Assembly (NCBI RefSeq): GCF_050947875.1
Contig: NC_134573.1
Span: 70,222,315 to 70,286,314 of the forward strand
Source of the DNA: Dermacentor variabilis
Taxonomy: Eukaryota; Arthropoda; Arachnida; Ixodida; Ixodidae
Direction: 5' to 3'
DNA length: 64,000 nucleotides
Positions within the stretch are counted from its first letter, which is position 1. Every line of letters begins with the position of its first letter. The notes below the pieces were generated by a model, which saw nothing but the letters and a program-made list of their open reading frames with translations, was not told the DNA's origin and did no database searches. Below are positions 33,228-44,042 of this stretch, one piece after another. Position numbers and translations under genes: made by a program.

Positions 33228-34911
33228 TTGCAGCAAGAAATTCTGCATTCAGGACATTTCTCCGTGCTCGTCATGTGCCGCAACAAGGCTGCAGTAGTGA
33301 CATTTCACGTCACGAACCTAGGCACTTCTCTTCTTGGCTTAGACGCCATTCAAGCTTTGGGCATTGATATTCATGGGTCTTCGCTCACATGTCAACAAGT
33401 ACTAGGACTTCCAGCTGACCCAAGCGTCCAGCTTCCGTCTCTTCCACCCAACGCTCCTGCAGAGTTCGCCCATCTGTTCTCAGGACAATTGGGACTTGTA
33501 AAGGGCTTCGTCCACGACGTTCGTCTCCGAGCTTCAGTGCAGCCAGTCTCGGCGAAACTGCGTCCTCTACCTCTGGTTCTCCGGGAGCAAGTCTCCACCT
33601 AGCTGCAACGCCTGGAATCAGCTGATGTCATCGAACGAGTCACTATGCCCGAGTGGATTTCTCCGCTCGTCGTCGTTCGAAAGAAGGACAATCCCATGCG
33701 ACTTTGCGTCGATCTTCGAGACCCCAACAAGGCTATCATCATCGACGCCTTTCCACTAACGAGAGCTGACAAACTGTTGCATCGACTCGCTGGTGCTACT
33801 GCCTCTAGTAAATTGGACTTGCAAGGCCGCTTATCATCAGATTTTATTGTCCGAGAAAAGCCGTGAGCTTATTACTTTGACTGATGACGGTCTTTTTCGC
33901 TTCAAGCGTGTGTGTTTCGGTTTGGCATCTGCGCCATCCGCTTTCCAGCAGATCATGTCATCTGTTTTAAAAGACTGTCCAGGCACCTTGTGCTACCTTG
34001 ATGATGTTCTTGTATGGGGTCACACTCAACGTGACCACGACAGAAATCTGCTAACCATCCTGTCTAGGATAAGTAATGCAGGCATGCAGCTTAACCACAA
34101 GTGCGTATTCAGTGTCCCAGAATTAACTTTCTTAGGACATAAATTTTCCGCAAACGGCATTTCGCCAATGGACAGTAAAATTCAGGCAATTGTGGAGGCA
34201 ACACAGCCCAAGGACAAAAAGGTTCTACATTCATTTCTGGGCCTCGCGGGATATTATGCTAAGTTTATCCCGCTGTATGCCGACGTAGTGGAACCGCTAA
34301 GGAAACTCCTAAGGCAAGGACAAGCCTTTGTCTGGAATCGGGATACTGAATGCAGCTTTCAGGCGATTAAAGACGTACTTGCATTACGGCCGGTGGTACG
34401 CATGTTTCAACCGCATCTGCCTATTGTTGTGACGGTTGATGCTTCTGACGTTGGCATAGGAGCCGTCTTACAGCAAAAATGTGGAAATGAGCTATTTACA
34501 GTAGCTTTTGCTTCTCGAGCGTTATCTTCCTCAGAACGACGGTACTCCGTACGCGAACGGGAAGCATTGGCATGTCTGTTTGCGTGTTAGCACTGGTATG
34601 TTTACTTGTGGGGTCGACAGTTCACTCTACGAACTGATCACCAAGCTCTAGTCGCATTGCTATCTTCAAAGGGTCCTGGACAGCGATCATTCAGAATTTC
34701 AAGGTGGAATGCAAGATTACTATATTACAATTTCTCCATTGAGTACTGTAAGGGTGACCAAAATGTCATTGCGGACGCATTGTCACGCCTACCTGTCCCT
34801 CCCGAATGTGAACCAGCACTAGATGAGGAAGTAGTGTCTTTAGTTTCATCTTGTATTACAAACGAGGAATTCCAAGCAGCCACACAAGCAGATCAAGTGT
34901 GCCAAGCATAA
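33228..34911 (+). pseudogene. Gypsy G1 reverse transcriptase and RNase H
   Basis: RT: ISPLVVVRKKDNPMRLCVDL, SKLDLQ (first Asp), FKRVCFGLASAPSAFQQIM, LCYLDDVLVW (catalytic YLDD, about 33990-34020), FLGHKFSANGI and the thumb. RNase H: VVTVDASDVGIGAVLQQ, SSSERRYSVREREALA, LRTDHQALVALL and IADALSRLP. Lesions: a stop at 33600-33602, a frameshift near 33830 and a stop TAG at 34588-34590. Catalytic residues are kept, so decay is by truncating mutations rather than active-site loss. Confidence 0.88.
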
Positions 34912-35249
34912 AAGACAAAATAGTAAAAGGATGGAGAACTGCGGCGGACCTTCCGCCAGAGTTACATGCATATGCTGCTGTTCAGTCCGAATTGTCCTAC
35001 ATGGATAATCTGCTTCTCCGAGGTGAGCGTATCGTTCCTCCTGGTTCCTTGCGTCAGACACTCCTGTCTATTGCTCATGAAGGTCACTTAGGCATCACGA
35101 AAACCAAGCTCAGATTGTGAGGCATCTACTGGTGGCCTCACAAGGATAGGCAAGTTGAGGAACTTGTGGGAAACTGCTTTGTGTGCCAACAAGCAGATAA
35201 ATTTGCCAAACCATATTTTGCTCCATTACAACCTGTGGAATTACAACCT
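34912..35249 (+). pseudogene. Gypsy G1 integrase, N-terminal zinc-binding part
   Basis: Contains the HHCC motif: HEGHLGITKTK (two His) and CFVCQQADK (two Cys) with YWWPHKDRQVEELV between. A stop TGA at 35118 lies inside the domain. The sequence breaks after ELQP at 35249 and resumes with RPREKLAIDIIG at 37361, so an insertion separates the zinc domain from the catalytic core. Confidence 0.82.
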
Positions 35250-37360
35250 GGAAGCTGAAGAGTCTGTCGAATTCGATAAGACGCTCATATACGGATGCGG
35301 GAACCTTATAAACCATGAAGGTAAAATTTTGGGGGGGATTTTTCACTTAGGAGCGACGCAATCGTCTGTTAAAATTGCGCTGTAGCTCCTCCCCCCGTCG
35401 AGCGCCGCGCGCTGCTGCTGACGCTGACGATGCGAGCGGAGACCGGAAACCGCGGCGTAGTGACGTCAACACTGGTGTTCCGCTCCTTCGCAGTCTCCGC
35501 AGCCGTGCCTGACCGGGCTTATTTCTGCGCCGTGCCGTCCTAATCTGCTTCGCTCGACCCTACATTCCTTTATTTGTGTGTATATAGGAGTGGTAGTTGA
35601 CGTGCGCAGCATCAATTGGACTTGTAGGCCGATCATGCCGGCGTTCTGTGCAGCCTACGCTTGAACGAACACCAGCGGCCGCGACAATGTTCCGATGTTC
35701 GATTATTTCCTGCAAGACAAGAAGCTTTCAGCTAAGTGGGAGGCTGCTGTGAAGCGAAACAACTTCAAGCGCTCAAGAACAAGTGTTGTGCTCTAACCAC
35801 TTCCGTGACGATTACTACCGGAGTTTATCAATCATGCGCGCTTTGGGTTCTCCTAAAAAAATAGCACGCTGAACGGAAGGTGCACGTTTATCGTCCACCC
35901 TTGACGCAGGTTTCATCGCCAAGCGCCGCGAATTTTCTTTTCGCACGTGTGTTGTGAAACAGCCTGCATGCAGCTACCATAACGCAGTGCAAGCGTAAAG
36001 TTTGCATGTGTTGGAAAGCCTGCTCACGCCAAGACGCTGCGCTCCCCCTTCTCTCGCACACATAAGAAACCGACCATCTCACGTAGCCGACGGAATTCGC
36101 CGGTTACGAGTAGCGTGCGGATGGCGCGCTGATGAAGGTTCTGTACTATACGTGCTACAACAGCCGGTAAACTTTTCCCGCGTTTAAACCGTCTGTGTAG
36201 ATTTCCGACAGCTTTGGGGCAGCGCACAAATGCTGAAGATCGCATCAGCGCTTACGTTCTACGAGGAGGCATGCAGGAACATAACACTACAGTTGTTTGC
36301 CCGGAAACGTACTCACTGGAACGCTGAATGCAGCTTAGCAACAAACATACTTGCCAAAGAACATTTTTCAACACAAGGAGATGCTAACACTTCGCCTTCG
36401 TTCGCATGGAAAGCAGTGCTTGCACCAGCATTTTTTGCTTCTTGGAGAGGCCGGATCTTCGCAATCGGCTCGTACATGTAGTATGTACAAGTATGTACGT
36501 ACGTGTAGTATGTAGAAGTATAAACCCCTTACAAGTGATCTTGCAAGCGACAGCGACAGCGCTACAAGCGAGGCGATGGCTGTCGCGTTCACTCGTCGTC
36601 TGCAAGCCGAACTCCACGCGAGCGACGGCTTTGAGCGACGAATTCCCGGTATGAGGGCAGCAATATACGCGCCGAAACTAGCGTGAAGCATGCTTTGTCA
36701 ATTTAAAATGATGTATTTTACTGAAGGAGCATAAAATATTTCTGAAGGTCTTGCACTAGGTTCTTATTCTTGCACATGTAAAATTCAATAGTTTGCTCGT
36801 TCCGTGCGACAAACAGTAGCATTTGAGTTATGTACATTCAGTTCCGTCGCACAATTGGCTAGTCGCTCATAGCATTTCCGGGCGACGAGCGACGAGTTCC
36901 AGATTTCTAGAAACGCGCGATCGAGCGACAACACCGAGCGATTTGTTCAAGCGACGGCCCGTTTTGTCACTCGAAGCCGTCGCCCGTCCCCGTCGCGCGC
37001 AAAATAGCCCTCGTAGAGTTTGGACTTAACGCCGAACTCCTCAGAGAAACGCAAGCTCTCGAAAATTTCCATGACCGTCTCAGCACAACACCACCAAACT
37101 ACTTTGCACCGTGCTTCGTGTGTAGCGGCAGCGGTCGGTCCGGACGAACACCATTGTTGACGTCACGAGGCGCCCGACCAATCACAGGCGGAAACGAGGC
37201 GCGCGAGCTGGGCGTGTCTGCTGCTGCACTTTTCGTCGAAATAGAATGTTTGCGATTTCTTTCGCTCACTTTCGATGCGATATTCGAATTCAGATGGTTG
37301 AAAACCACTGCGTACTGCTCTTCACTCATTTTTTCTGGAAAAGCTTTCACCTTCCCTTTA
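35250..37360 (+). mobile_element. 2.1-kb THAP-domain DNA transposon inserted in the gypsy integrase
   Basis: Foreign segment splitting the gypsy integrase. Both sides carry inverted matching blocks: AAGGTRAAA near each end (35321; 37345 in reverse) and GTGACGTCAACAMTGGTGTTC (about 35459-35480; 37142-37165 in reverse). It encodes a broken THAP domain (35635-35880, +). A second inverted region at about 36540-36660 and 36880-36990 (both with gcgacggctt/gagcgacga) looks like a further nested MITE. Exact TIR ends and TSD could not be fixed. Confidence 0.7.
35635..35880 (+). pseudogene. THAP-domain remnant (copy 3)
   Basis: The ATG at 35635 gives MPAFCAAYA, then a stop where the second zinc-binding Cys should stand (C-x4-C of the C2CH THAP finger). 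After the stop the frame continues [33 protein letters not shown] (conserved Trp), and after a frameshift [11 protein letters not shown] (the final C-x2-H pair plus HF). THAP fingers are sequence-specific DNA-binding domains and are found at the N-terminus of P-element-type transposases. Which of the two classes this belongs to is not determinable, as no catalytic part is present. Confidence 0.75.
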
Positions 37361-38317
37361 AGGCCACGGGAAAAGTTAGCCATAGACATAATAGGCCCTC
37401 TTGATCGTGCTCCACAGTATGCACATTTTGCTTTGGTCATGGTTGACTGTCATTCCAAGTGGCCCGAAGTTGCTTTTATGCCTTCCGACAAATCGGAAGC
37501 CATCATCATGCACAGTCTCATGTCCATATTCAGTAGAGAAGGATTGCCTGATGCTGTAGTGTCCGACAATGGACCACAGTTTGTCTCTGCACAGTTCGAA
37601 AACTTCCTGAAGGAAAGAGGCATTAAGCATTTCTTGTCTTCTCTTTACTACCCACAGGCCAATTCCCAGGTAGAAAGGTTTACCCGTGTCCTTAAAGAAT
37701 TCATACCGATTGCTATTTTGGAACAGCGAGACCTCAGGCTTGCAGTCTTAGAATACTTGGCAATTTACAGGTTTACTCCACATATGACTACCGGTGTGTC
37801 TCCAGCTATGCTTCTGCATAGTCGACAACCACGAACTCGGCTGGACGTTGCAAACATGCCTCCAATTCATCCTGAATTTGCTTCTCCAAAGTTGCGCCAG
37901 GAAGTGCAGAGTAGAGTACGTGAAAAACAGGAAAATACTAAAAAGTATGTGGATCGTCGTCGTGCAACCAAATGTCCTCAGTTTCAGCCAAGCGATCTGG
38001 TTAGGGTACGTACTTCACGGAAATCTGGTCCTAAATGCTCCGGTCCGTTCAAGATTTATCCCAAAGTAGGTCGACGTACTTTCCAGCTTGAAAATGGCAA
38101 GCGTTGGAATGCGTCTAAACTGGTGAAGTACTCGGTACGTCTGGGTGAAACAACAAATGAAAGGAGTCATTTCAATGACGACACATCCTTTCACGATAGT
38201 TTTCCACCTTTTTCTTCGAGTTCCTACCGGTACCAATTTTCCTGCTGCAGCCACTTCTTTGCAGCCACCTGTCTCACCTCCACCACTGGGTTCACCCCGT
38301 GCAGAAAAGTCCCCTGA
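37361..38317 (+). pseudogene. Gypsy G1 integrase catalytic core and C-terminus
   Basis: Open for about 318 codons: KLAIDIIGPLDRA (first catalytic Asp), VVSDNGPQFVSAQFENF (second Asp) and YYPQANSQVERFTR (catalytic Glu), so the D,D-35-E triad is intact. The C-terminal segment DLVRVRTSRKSGPKCSGPFK and FQLENGKRWNASKLVKY matches the gypsy GPY/F-type module. The frame appears joined to upstream codons from 37118, but those belong to the inserted transposon. This is the best-preserved gypsy segment here. Confidence 0.85.
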
Positions 38318-39344
38318 ACGTCCGTGCGACACTCCTCCCCAAGACATTGCCCCTGAAGGCACTGAAGACACTGACACACCTTCCAGTACCTGTACGAGTA
38401 ACACTTCTGCTGTTCTTCCTCTACAACCTGAACCAGTCCTCCGTAGGTCTACACGCCATAAAAAACATCCGTAACGGTTTAAGGATAACGTTTCCAAGTA
38501 ACTTTCTGCCTTGGGCAACCGTCTACAGAGGTTTGAGCCCTCCCATGCGAATTCGGCTCTTAACGCCAAAAGTGTTTCCTTGCATGTTTGTTAGGTAAAT
38601 AGAGCATGAGTAGTATCCTTCGAATGGGGGGATTTCTGGCAGCATAAAAGGTGCAATGCGCACGCTGTACTTACTGCTATACTGCAGATTTATCAGTGGA
38701 TCCTAGTGGTAGGAACACTTTTCTTCATTTCTTAGCATCCCCGTAGAAGGGATAGCACACATTTCTTGTACATTACATTTCTTGCAGCTTAAACATGTAT
38801 GCACATTTTCACTACGGTAATAGCCGCCATAAGAATTTTTATTTCATGCCAAAATGTTTTTTTAACATTACTTAACTCATCAGCATCCTTACGGGAGGAC
38901 TATCCCAACTTTTTGGGAGTGTAAAGTGCTTTGTACGCACAATCTCCAATCCACGACAGCCACAGAGACTGTCTAGAGTCAGGCTCAGGGCGAATGAACC
39001 ACTTATCAGTGCTGTCCCAGAGGGCACACAGATGTTTGCACTGTCTACTTTTGTACTCTGTGAACTTTTTTCATGTGCGATCTGTGTGTGCAAGTCGGCA
39101 TCTCATCATCTTCCCAAGACGGGTACTGAAACTCTTCCGAACTGTAGTGCAATCGTGTCCATTTTCAGTTTTCATATTGTGTGTTTTCTTAAAACGGGGA
39201 AGCCAAAGGTGTCATTTTCTATTGCATAAATATGTCATCACCAAACACGCGTGTTACAGTGCTAACATGTGTTATTCTGTAACTGATGACCACTTTTGTT
39301 GCGAGGAGAGCGAGTAGCGCATTTTCCTCTCAAAGGAGAGGTAA
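38318..39344 (+). other. Gypsy G1 region between pol and 3' LTR
   Basis: Mostly non-coding. 38318-38474 continues a Pro/Thr-rich frame (pol C-terminal tail). A purine-rich block GAATGGGGGGATTT (about 38623-38636) looks like a second, internal polypurine tract. An open frame at 38931-39317 has no signal peptide or envelope-like feature. The terminal polypurine tract abuts the LTR at 39333-39342. Confidence 0.6.
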
Positions 39345-39577
39345 TGTGGTATCCTGTGTTGGCTTCTGGTTTCGGTTTTGGGTCGTTTACGTCAGGGCGC
39401 CACTCAGCGCCAAACGCTGCAAGTTGCCTGCAGCATTTCCCTTCGTAGAAATAAAATCATTCTTGGTCTGGTCCCCGACTGAAGCAGTCTGGCTTTTTCT
39501 TGCGGCGCTGCGCGCCCCGGCCGGTTAGGCCTTATGCCGTAGATCCTCCGTCCGGTCGCCCCGTCGAAGCTACAACA
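39345..39577 (+). repeat. Gypsy G1 3' LTR
   Basis: 233 bp, TGTGGTATCC...GCTACAACA, ends TG...CA. An AATAAAATC signal lies at about 39450. Followed by the TSD GATGT (39578-39582). Confidence 0.9.
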
Positions 39578-40066
39578 GATGTTTTGACACGAGCAATAAG
39601 AAAGGCGCCTTACCTCGCAAACAACACTTATTTGTCTGAACAAAGTTATTTCGGCCAATGTTGTGCAGTCACAGCTTCTTGCGCAAGCCGTCACGCTTTC
39701 GTTGTCGCATAATAAAGACTGCATAATCATCTTCCGGTTTCTTGCTGCAGTTATATGCGCTACAGTTAGCGCTATGCCGCAATACGGCATAGCGCTAACA
39801 CAATACCACAGAAAACACAGTGTGCAACGTTCGCTGCGCCGAGCCAGCCGAGCTAAGGAGAAAAATGGCGCCAACGAAACAGAAAAACACAAGCAAAACG
39901 TAAGATCCGCGCATTTCCAAGGGTAACGGCAAAGAGACCAATAGTCATGCAGGAAAATGGGCGCAAAACAGGTTCCCGTGGAGGGGACACGCAAGGGTCG
40001 AGGAGGAGGCGATGACGTCGCGTGGCAGCGGCTGAGCTCATACAGTGGCGGTACTTTCAAATCATC
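39578..40066 (-). mobile_element. THAP-element copy 2, promoter-proximal part
   Basis: The minus strand matches the 5' part of copy 1 (57835-58270): shared upstream region (gatgatttgaaagta..., cctcctcctcg, attggtctc, ttgcttgtgtttttct), then a THAP exon. The element is split by gypsy G1; its distal part is at 30667-31010. Confidence 0.75.
39614..39790 (-). pseudogene. THAP-domain exon (copy 2) with intact splice donor
   Basis: The start region is altered by a 35-bp palindrome (39765-39799) that disrupts the first Cys pair. The rest parallels copy 1 (YNCRKKPEDGYA..., NNFVQTNKCC-like), with an internal stop at the Trp position (TGACTGCAC for TGGCTGCAT). The exon ends TGCGAG|GTAAGG at 39614, a good donor consensus, right after the VVC of the THAP finger. 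This implies the C-terminal part of the finger lies in a second exon. Confidence 0.65.
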
Positions 40067-41532
40067 AATTATTGCTCCGACGTGCAGCGTGGCCAGTTAT
40101 GGAAGCTTATTACGCCAAGGAAACTAAAGCGCTTTTGCTGAGAGCAGTTGTGCGTCTCCTTGCTCTCCTGACTGCGTGAGGTGCCTTCGTGCAGTGACGG
40201 CTAGGGACGAATAATGTATGTATACTCTTTCAAAGGAGTCGGATGCGCCAGGTCGTTCGCGGCACATCCGCGGACACTGCCGCCAGGGCGTCTCATTGAT
40301 GTACCTGTGTTAACGGCCGTTCTGGTCGGGGTATATTAGTTATCTTAGTTTATTTTTTACGTAACGCCTTGTTTAAGCTTCACTTTGGCTTTCGCGATTT
40401 TATCGCAGGAGCTCAGCGCGTTTCTTGTAGCAAACGAATGCATGGGTCCTCACCACGTTATGAGTGATTGCTTCACTTCGTCTCGAGGTGTTGTCTCAGA
40501 CGCCGCCGCGAACAGAGAGGAAGAACTGTCGACCGGGTAAATTCGTAATAATACACAATGGTGCTAGGCTACAGCGCCCGCCATCTTATTCCGCCATCTC
40601 CCTCAGGTCCCCATCGTCTACTCTCCTATTATTGCGAAAGCAATTATACGGAAACTCCAGGCGCCTTTCCGCCGTCGCCGTCGGCATCGCCGTGATGTTC
40701 TTTATAAAGTCTAAGGGCGATAAGATCGTGGCCGCGCTGTATGCTACGTGTGCTAGTGAAAGCGTGCGAAGGTGAGCCGGCGATCGCGGCTCAATCTGGT
40801 GCGTACATCGGCGGATAAGGGGACGGAAGCATGTCGTCTTCCATCGCGTGGTAGGCAATGGAGGGTGGGCATGGGGCAGGCGTTCTACTCTAACGACGGC
40901 TGAGTATGGCGCGGCTGCGTGGGCCTTGTCTTGAAAGCGATCTGCGATGAAGACAGAGTCTAGGTGCGTCGAGGGCTGATAGCTTCGTGTGCAATGTGTT
41001 CTCGTCTCTTAGTTACGTTGATGCGAGAGGCAGTACGAAGATCAATACGCTCGCTGTTGCTGACACGCTTCATCAGCCAGCGTTTTGAAAGCGAGGATCC
41101 ACGGTCATCGAGGGAGATGTGCTCATGTTTGCCTGTATGTGCGTGAATCCATGCTTGTTAATTTAGTTAGTACGCCCATGTTTACAAGTTTATACAGCCG
41201 ATAAAACTATTCCACATAATTCGTATAGCTGTCTAATAATTTTTTATTGCAACCGATGCTTCGCTTTCCGGGCCAAATTGCGCCTCTTTGATTAAACCTA
41301 CCCTCTTTATAGAACGGCCACGTATAACTTGAAATACATTTTTGTTATGCTCTTTTAATTGTCGTTAATGCACTTCTTCTGAAACGGGACAACAGCATAG
41401 GCAAAAACTAGTAGAGGAGTACAGCCACGAGCGCAGTGATGTCGTTTCTGCTGGCGCCGTTCATGCTCACTTTTTGTACAGGTATAACAATGTAACAAGT
41501 GCCATGCTATCCAGTACCACAAACACCTAGGC
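40067..41532. other. Unassigned 1.5 kb
   Basis: No recognised coding, RNA or repeat feature. A frame at 40464-40775 (+) has no domain. Confidence 0.45.
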
Positions 41533-41676
<144 letters not shown>

Positions 41677-41757
41677 ACTTACGCTTGAGTGACTTTGGTA
41701 CTAGTGCATGCCCAACGTATCGCGTCGGGCTATTCCGCCAACCGCAAGGAGGCTTAC

Positions 41758-42023
41758 CCAGTGGCAGACGAGGATACCATCGTGCCGGAGCCTCTATGTC
41801 CTCGTTTAGGCGCCGTGGCGTCAGTGGCCACCACCCCCGGCATAGAGCGGCGACGAGGTATTGAACCCCACTCGGGAGACGCCTGATGGCCGCGGCTGGA
41901 GCGCGACCGGTGCGTCGCGCCGGATGCCGGTGTCTCTGGTGGCAGCGTTGCTGCGTCAGTGGAAGCCACAGCTACCGTCGCGTCGGAGTTCCGTCGGCTT
42001 TCCGACGATGCCTTTTTGGACAT
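41758..42023 (-). CDS. Candidate host-gene first coding exon, Ser/Ala/Thr-rich
   Basis: The ATG at 42023 (G at -3) opens MSKKASSESRRNSDATVAVA, rich in Ser, Ala, Thr and Arg, with two basic-directed kinase-type sites (RRNS, RRRS). It stays open for 88 codons plus two bases to a donor-like CACTGG|GTAAGC at 41758; reading on gives a stop at once. The bias is towards small polar residues, consistent with a disordered cytoplasmic tail. No domain is identifiable and no partner exon was found within the window. The antisense frames over the same bases look less protein-like. Confidence 0.45.
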
Positions 42024-42252
42024 GGCCTATTCCGCTTTCACGCTTCCTCTTCTTCCTCCCCTCCTGTGGCCTTCTCACGGGCGCTCCTCGAACGTAATAA
42101 CACAGGTAATAACTGCTCGTGATACTGCCCACAGGGACAGCGGAAACAAGAGGGCGCCATTTGGTCGCTCTATTCTTCAGAAAAGTAGCAAGAGGAATGA
42201 CGTTTATTTAGCCTTTATTATTTAGTATTCCGTAAAACATGCAGGGGCGCAT

Positions 42253-44042
42253 TCTTATAACGGTTCGGAAAGCGAACGGTTTACTTTACCGCTTGCGTCA
42301 TGGAATGGGCCGCTCCCAAGCCGAAAGTGCAAGAAGGGGAGGACGCCGCCAATAAACGAGAGGGTGACGCTCTCTCTGAACAGCTCGTTATCATATTGCG
42401 CGCTAGTCGGAGAACTGCACAATGTTCCTGCTTGCTTATTAAATATGAAGCATAAATAAATATTATCTTGCAAGTTTTAAAGTATAATCGTGCGGTGTCA
42501 GGCGTATACGCAATGTTTGAAGTAATTAATTATATAATTATATTCATTATAAACCAACAGGTGGTGTGGCAAGCGTAACTGGGTTGCCAGAACCCAGCGC
42601 CATGTCGTCTGCTAGCAGGAGCTTGCACGATGCACGCACCAGGCATGCACTGCGCGCACTTTCAAAGCAGCGAGCGCAGAACCCTGAACTGGCTCTTGTA
42701 GGGAACCTTTACTAACGTAACATATTGTAACGCCTTGGTTGAGGCGAAGGGAAGAGGAAGAGGAAAACGGATCTTTTTGGTTGGGAGCGCAGAACGAAAC
42801 TGATGCTGGACTACTTTTCCTAGACTCATCCATCTCATCCATAACTTGTAAATAAACACGCCTCGTCCGTAAAAGTCTTGTGGTGGAGGTGCTGGGTACT
42901 CAACCAAGGCGTTGCAATACTAATTTGCCTTATTTTTCCCTTTGCCATCGATCGGCTTCGACATGACTCGCACGCCGCCACGCTGCCGCTGTCATTGCGA
43001 TCTGACTCACGGCGCGTCGCGCGATGAAAACAATGTAACATGAATCCGCACATTACAATATGTGGGTCCTGTATTGTCTGCGTGAAGTAAAATCGAAGAG
43101 CGCGGTGCTGATGGCGCGCGCTGAAATGTGAAAACGAGAATGAAAGTGCGGCACTAACGAACCACAGCGAAAAAGGGCAGCCAGATCAGGGACCTGCATG
43201 CACTCTCCCCGCCCTTACTCTGCAGTCTCATCAAGCGAACAAGGGAAGCGCTTGAGCTGCCGGGGTTGAACCCTTCTGGCTGCTTAGTGGCGATCTGCAT
43301 GCTACAGTCGCTGGTGATGGCACGGATAATTCGATCACCCCGTGCAAATATCTCGTTGACAGTGGCTTTGGCAGCCGGGGCCACAGGAAAGCTTACCCAG
43401 CCCTGTCACCGGCAAACGACAGTAATTGGGAGAACAACTTCGTGGACAGTGTCGGCAACAGATATCTGTCCATTCCGAAGGAATATGCTTCCCTTCCGAC
43501 AGACCTCTGGAAGCTGCAGGCCGGTGGCGTGGAACCACAGCGTGAAATTCGTTCCTCTCCGTGAAATGGGCACTGGCACCCCCGCACCGGAGTCTCCTCT
43601 ACTTCGTACGTTAGCCAGCAATAGGTCTGCTTAGAAAGCAGACAGTGACGGCGCAAAATGCTTTCCGTTATTTCTCAGAAGGCGTATCGGACTTTCAGCA
43701 ATCGTCGGCACCGAAAGAGCAACGCCAAGCAGACGACAAGGGTTAGACGTAGCCTCCGAAGCAACCGACGCACACGTATGATGCCTAGAGCACACGCGCG
43801 CGACGTCCGCGGGTCTCAGGGGCAACGCGGTTGGCGCGCGCAGACAGGGTCGCAAGTCAACAGCCAAGCCGCAGCAACAGAACCCAAAGCGAACTACTTC
43901 TTCGCCGGTTCCACTATTAACCGACGCCGTGTTCATACTTTGCGGAGCCGCCCCGCTGTTTCCGGCAGCCGTTGACGCAAGCACAGTTTTGACCAATCAG
44001 AAATGGCCTAATGAACCGTTCGCTTTCTGAACCGTTATAAGA
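42253..44042. mobile_element. 1.8-kb DNA transposon with about 29-bp TIRs
   Basis: The left end starts TCTTATAACGGTTCGGAAAG (42253). The right end (44013-44042) is its reverse complement with one mismatch over about 29 bp. It contains a nested 191-bp LTR-like element at 42726-42916. Minus-strand fragments at 43154-43540 (for example ATVNEIFARGDRIIRA and IATKQPEGF) may be decayed transposase, but no DDE motif is recognisable. No clear TSD. Confidence 0.75.
42726..42916. mobile_element. 191-bp LTR-like or TRIM element
   Basis: Starts TGTAACGCCTTGGTTGA and ends TCAACCAAGGCGTTGCA (17-bp inverted ends, TG...CA, one mismatch). It contains GTAAATAAACACG near 42848, a possible polyadenylation signal. 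Flanks ATAT/ATAC could be a diverged 4-bp TSD. TG...CA ends and length suggest a solo LTR; the unusually long inverted ends also allow a small MITE. Confidence 0.55.

Larger units (their letters stand above)
31011..39577 (+). mobile_element. Gypsy-type LTR retrotransposon G1 with nested insertions
   Basis: 5' LTR 31011-31929 (interrupted by a 678-bp element), a putative primer-binding region after 31929 (tggcgacgagg), gag from 32074, protease, RT/RNase H, integrase (interrupted by a 2.1-kb DNA transposon), a non-coding stretch, a polypurine tract (AAAGGAGAGG, 39333-39342) and the 3' LTR 39345-39577. The order protease-RT-RNase H-integrase identifies Ty3/gypsy. No envelope-like ORF was recognised. 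Multiple stops and frameshifts make it inactive. LTRs are 233 bp without the insertion. Confidence 0.9.

Noticed and set aside
37118..38317. A single 399-codon gene
   Set aside because: The first ~80 codons are inserted-transposon DNA fused by chance to the gypsy integrase core that starts at 37361.
38931..39317. Envelope-like third ORF of gypsy G1
   Set aside because: No signal peptide, transmembrane anchor or fusion-type motif; one short frame in a degenerate region.
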